From positions 1 through 27,812 of the forward strand of contig CAJTYC010000025.1 in assembly GCA_910584185.1 (NCBI GenBank): a stretch of 27,812 nucleotides of DNA, written 5' to 3'. Below are positions 24,588-27,812 of this stretch, piece by piece. Position numbers and translations under genes: made by a program. The first letter of the stretch is position 1. Every line of letters starts with the position of its first letter. The DNA comes from an uncultured Muribaculaceae bacterium (GTDB lineage Bacteria; Bacteroidota; Bacteroidia; Bacteroidales; Muribaculaceae). The notes under the pieces were generated by a model, which did not search any database, was not told the DNA's origin, and saw nothing but the letters and a program-made list of their open reading frames with translations.

Positions 24588-26102
24588 ATGTTTTCAAATT
24601 TCTTAATCTGGTTTGTTATAGTTCCCATCATCATGATGGCAGGGCTGGCATGTTGCGGCAATGGCAATATGAAAGCTATCCGCGCGGTGATGGTGACTTG
24701 CAGCACTGTGCTGCTTGGCATGGCCATCTGGCTCGTGTGCGAGTTCCTGCGCCTGCGTGGCGCCGGCGACACTTCCGAGATGCTTTTCCAGGGCAGCTGG
24801 ATGTGGTATGAACCTCTCAATATTCACCTCGCTGTCGGTGTTGACGGCATTTCGGTGTTGATGCTCCTCCTCTCGGCTATCATCGTTTTCGCCGGAACTT
24901 TCGCTTCTTGGAAAATCAACCCGCTTCCCAAGAATTTCTTCCTTTGGTTCGCACTCCTCTCCACAGGTGTGTTCGGCTTCTTTATCTCTATCGACATGTT
25001 CACCATGTTCATGTTCTATGAGGTAGCTCTTATCCCGATGTATCTTCTCATCGGTGTGTGGGGCACGGGCCGCAAGGAGTATTCGGCCATGAAGCTTACG
25101 CTTATGCTTATGGGTGGCTCGGCATTCCTGATGCTCGGTCTGCTCGGCATTTACTGGCACAGCGCACCCGAAGGTGGTGAACTCACTTGGAACATACTTC
25201 AGATTGCACACAACAACTCTATCGACCCCACTTGGCAGAACATGCTCTTCTGCTTCACGTTTGTCGGTTTTGGTGTGTTGGGTGCCATGTTCCCCTTCCA
25301 CACTTGGAGTCCTGACGGTCACGCTTGTGCGCCGACTGCTGTGTCAATGCTCCACGCCGGTGTGCTTATGAAGCTCGGTGGCTACGGTTGCTTCCGCATC
25401 GCCATCTATCTTCTCCCCTCGGCTGCTCAGGAACTCTCCTGGATTTTCATCATCCTTACAGGTATCTCCATTGTTTACGGTGCCTTCTCGGCATGCGTGC
25501 AGACCGACCTCAAGTATATCAACGCTTACTCTTCGGTGTCGCACTGCGGCATGGTGCTCTTCGCAATCCTGATGCTCAATCAGACCGCAATGACCGGTGG
25601 TATCCTCCAGATGCTCAGCCACGGTCTGATGACAGCTCTCTTCTTTGCGCTCATCGGTATGATTTACGGTCGTACTCACACCCGCGACATCCGTGAGATG
25701 GGCGGCATGATGAAGATTATGCCTTACCTTGGTGTCTGCTACATGATAGCCGGTTTCGCATCGCTCGGTCTCCCCGGTATGTCGGGCTTCGTGGCTGAGA
25801 TGACCATCTTCTTCGGTGCTTTCGAGAATAGCGACCTCTTCCACCGTATCTTCGTGATTGCTGCCACGACCTCTATCGTGATTACCGCAGTCTATATCTT
25901 GCGTGTGGTGGGTAAGCTGATACTCGGCCCCGTGCAAGATGAGCATCACCTGCAGCTTACCGACGCAAGTTGGTGGGAGCGTCTCTCCACGGCAACTCTG
26001 ATTCTCTGTCTCGCCGGCATCGGTTTCTTCCCCAACTGGATCAACGAGACAATACAGCAGAGCTTCGTGCCTATCATCAACGCACTGAACACAGCCATCT
26101 AA
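24588..26102 (+). CDS. nuoM: Complex I antiporter-like subunit NuoM, TM7 lysine replaced
   Basis: This 504-residue ion-pumping subunit has E145 in FYEVALIPMYLLIG (TM5), K262 in GVLMKLGGYG (TM8) and E404 in GFVAEMTIF (TM12), all matching E. coli pump residues. The TM7 segment reads GFGVLGAMFPFHTWSPDGH. Aligned on the FHTW/LHGW motif, the position of E. coli K234 is L231 here, and the usual LPDAH has become SPDGH. From memory, other Bacteroidales NuoM proteins share this SPDGH form, so it is probably a lineage trait. It may shift where the proton waits in this half-channel. Confidence 0.96.
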   Translation: MFSNFLIWFVIVPIIMMAGLACCGNGNMKAIRAVMVTCSTVLLGMAIWLVCEFLRLRGAGDTSEMLFQGSWMWYEPLNIHLAVGVDGISVLMLLLSAIIVFAGTFASWKINPLPKNFFLWFALLSTGVFGFFISIDMFTMFMFYEVALIPMYLLIGVWGTGRKEYSAMKLTLMLMGGSAFLMLGLLGIYWHSAPEGGELTWNILQIAHNNSIDPTWQNMLFCFTFVGFGVLGAMFPFHTWSPDGHACAPTAVSMLHAGVLMKLGGYGCFRIAIYLLPSAAQELSWIFIILTGISIVYGAFSACVQTDLKYINAYSSVSHCGMVLFAILMLNQTAMTGGILQMLSHGLMTALFFALIGMIYGRTHTRDIREMGGMMKIMPYLGVCYMIAGFASLGLPGMSGFVAEMTIFFGAFENSDLFHRIFVIAATTSIVITAVYILRVVGKLILGPVQDEHHLQLTDASWWERLSTATLILCLAGIGFFPNWINETIQQSFVPIINALNTAI

Positions 26103-26144
26103 TTTGGCCTACCGTAACCAAACGCTAATAAAAAATAAGCTAAA

Positions 26145-27599
26145 ATGGATTATTCACAATTCGGGGCAATGTTGCCCGAACTTATAATACTGGGAGTTTT
26201 CTTCGTGGTCCTGCTTTGGGATGTGTTCGGAGGTGAGTCAGCCCGCAAGGCGCTCACACCTCTCACCACAATCCTGTTCGGCCTCGCCACAGTGGCCATC
26301 TGGATTCTTCCGAGCTCCAACGTCGCCGCGTTCGGTGGCATGTATGTCGACGACATGGCTTGCAAGACCATGAAGGCTATCCTCAACGTGGGTGTGTTCA
26401 TCGTGCTCCTGCAGTCGGCCAAGTGGGTTGAGAGCGATGAAGTGGCTATCCGCAAGGGTGAGTTCTATGAGTTGATGCTCGTGACTCTCTTCGGCATGTA
26501 CCTCATGATTTCCGCTCGCCACTTCCTTCTCTTTGTCATCGGTCTGGAGTCAGCATCTCTCCCGTTGGCAGCGATGGTCGCCTTCAACAAGCGCCATTAT
26601 GAGAGCCACGAGGCTGCTTTCAAGTATATCATCACAGCAGTCTTCTCCTCAGCCGTATTGCTGATGGGTCTCTCATTCGTATATGCTTTCTCAGGCGGTT
26701 CGCTCTACTTCAACGATATCGCAGCAGCCGTGATTGGTGAGGAGTCCGGTCTTCTCGTCTGTGCACTCGCATTTGTGATTGCAGGTATCGGCTTCAAACT
26801 CTCGCTCGTGCCTTTCCATCTCTGGACTGCCGACGTATATCAGGGTGCACCTACAGCTGTCACCTCTTATCTTTCGGTTATCTCGAAAGGTTCGGCAGCT
26901 TTCGCATTCTTCGTGATATTCGTGCAGGCATTCGGCACTCTCTATTCCGCTCTCTGGGAGTGGATGATGTATGCCGTAATCATCGCCACAATCACAGTGG
27001 GTAACCTCTTCGCGATTCGCCAGAAGAACATGAAGCGATTCATGGCCTTCTCATCAATCTCGCAGGCCGGTTACATCATGCTCGGTGTGATGACAGAATC
27101 TGCGCTTGGACTTGGCTCGATGATGTACTACATCTTCGTATACATAGTGAGCAACCTCGCAGTCTTCTCGGTGATTTCAGCCATAGAGAACAAGACCGGC
27201 AAGCACAGCATGGACGACTACGACGGACTTCATAAGACCAACCCCTGGCTCTCATTCGCCATGACACTGGCAATGTTCTCGCTGGCAGGTATACCGCCGT
27301 TTGCAGGCTTCTTCAGCAAATTCTTGATATTTACATCAGTGACAGCAAGCAACAGCATGGCACTCTACATGCTCGTGCTCATCGCCCTGATCAACACCAT
27401 CATCTCGCTCTACTACTACCTCTTGGTAGTGAAAGCCATCTGGATAAACCCCGGCGAAGCGAAAGTGGAATCATTCAAGAGCGACGGCTCACAGCGCGTA
27501 GCCCTTTGGATCTGCGTAGCAGGCATAATACTCTTCGGCCTCGTAAGCTGCATCTACCAATACTGCATAGACTCAGCAGCCAACCTGATAATGCTCTAA
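26145..27599 (+). CDS. nuoN: Complex I antiporter-like subunit NuoN
   Basis: This 484-residue ion-pumping subunit is the ND2 homologue. The TM5 glutamate E135 (FVIGLESASLPL), the TM7 lysine K218 (GIGFKLSLVPFHLW), the TM8 lysine K248 (SVISKGSAAF) and the TM12 lysine K392 (AGFFSKFLIF) all match the E. coli E133, K217, K247 and K395 positions. It therefore keeps the full charge chain that NuoM lacks in part. It ends the gene block; a GAAA-capped hairpin follows 31 nt later. Confidence 0.97.
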   Translation: MDYSQFGAMLPELIILGVFFVVLLWDVFGGESARKALTPLTTILFGLATVAIWILPSSNVAAFGGMYVDDMACKTMKAILNVGVFIVLLQSAKWVESDEVAIRKGEFYELMLVTLFGMYLMISARHFLLFVIGLESASLPLAAMVAFNKRHYESHEAAFKYIITAVFSSAVLLMGLSFVYAFSGGSLYFNDIAAAVIGEESGLLVCALAFVIAGIGFKLSLVPFHLWTADVYQGAPTAVTSYLSVISKGSAAFAFFVIFVQAFGTLYSALWEWMMYAVIIATITVGNLFAIRQKNMKRFMAFSSISQAGYIMLGVMTESALGLGSMMYYIFVYIVSNLAVFSVISAIENKTGKHSMDDYDGLHKTNPWLSFAMTLAMFSLAGIPPFAGFFSKFLIFTSVTASNSMALYMLVLIALINTIISLYYYLLVVKAIWINPGEAKVESFKSDGSQRVALWICVAGIILFGLVSCIYQYCIDSAANLIML

Positions 27600-27630
27600 A
27601 CCAAAGCAAACCCCAAACCCCTAATAGATA

Positions 27631-27660
27631 AGACAGGGCGTGCGAAAGCACGCCCTGTCT
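27631..27660 (+). terminator. GAAA-capped hairpin ending the nuo-atp-nuo block
   Basis: AGACAGGGCGTGC (27631-27643) pairs exactly with GCACGCCCTGTCT (27648-27660) around a GAAA tetraloop, a very stable fold. No T run follows (GCGTATAAAC). It is well placed to end or protect the long mRNA, but differs from the T-tract terminator at 9684-9720. Its action as a terminator is an inference. Confidence 0.6.
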
Positions 27661-27812
27661 GCGTATAAACTATTGTTCATTATACACTATTGTTGCAAAT
27701 TGATTTTGCAGTCGGTACAACCTCCCTCTTCGACTTTGTAACGTCGGTGGTGCCTCTTTTCGTAAGCATTAACTAAAGTACAGGTTAGACCTCCAATTCA
27801 TAACAACATCGG
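27661..27812. other. Right-edge intergenic sequence
   Basis: The last 152 nt hold no open frame, RNA gene or promoter that I can support. A 9-nt direct repeat, ACTATTGTT, occurs twice (near 27669 and 27688). The next gene lies outside the window. Confidence 0.4.

Overview
The window is a stretch of a Bacteroidales chromosome, most like the Muribaculaceae/Bacteroides side of that order (family placement is inference). The signs are: a NuoC-NuoD fusion in an 11-subunit-type complex I with no NuoE, F or G; an atpDC-BEFHAG ATP synthase gene order with a short epsilon and a long AtpB carrying a signal peptide; a lipoprotein with acidic residues right after the lipidated cysteine; and four matches to the Bacteroidetes promoter consensus (TTTG, 19-20 nt, TAnnTTTG).

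Left part (1-9720): accessory and housekeeping genes. A large secreted fibronectin-III / jelly-roll protein runs leftward (151-3690). It is divergent, across an AT-rich 784-nt gap, from a small outer-membrane beta-barrel-like protein (4475-5149). That gene converges on ribonuclease Z (rnz, 5310-6224, minus), with an inverted-repeat array between them. rnz shares a compact divergent promoter region with a TonB-dependent receptor (6336-8582), which is followed on the same strand by a lipoprotein (8687-9616). A classical intrinsic terminator with eight Ts closes this block at 9684-9720.

Right part (9778-27660): one strand only, apparently one very long energy operon. A consensus promoter at 9778-9809 precedes nuoA, nuoB, nuoCD and nuoH. 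Then comes a complete F1Fo-ATP synthase set (atpD, C, B, E, F, H, A, G), and then the rest of complex I (nuoI, J, K, L, M, N). The ATP synthase genes therefore sit inside the nuo cluster, between nuoH and nuoI. I find no consensus promoter at either junction. Three strong hairpins without U-tracts lie after atpE, after atpG (exactly at the atp/nuoI junction) and after nuoN. Functionally, the block joins a quinone-reducing, ion-pumping complex I core that lacks the NADH-oxidising module with the rotary ATP synthase that uses the ion gradient.

The most notable observations are the nested nuo-atp-nuo arrangement; the U-tract-less hairpins, which look more like mRNA-processing or stability elements than terminators; a NuoM lacking the usual TM7 lysine; a NuoI with an Ala/Lys-rich tail; and a possibly leaderless TonB receptor transcript. 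I see no tRNA, rRNA, CRISPR array, insertion sequence or phage gene.
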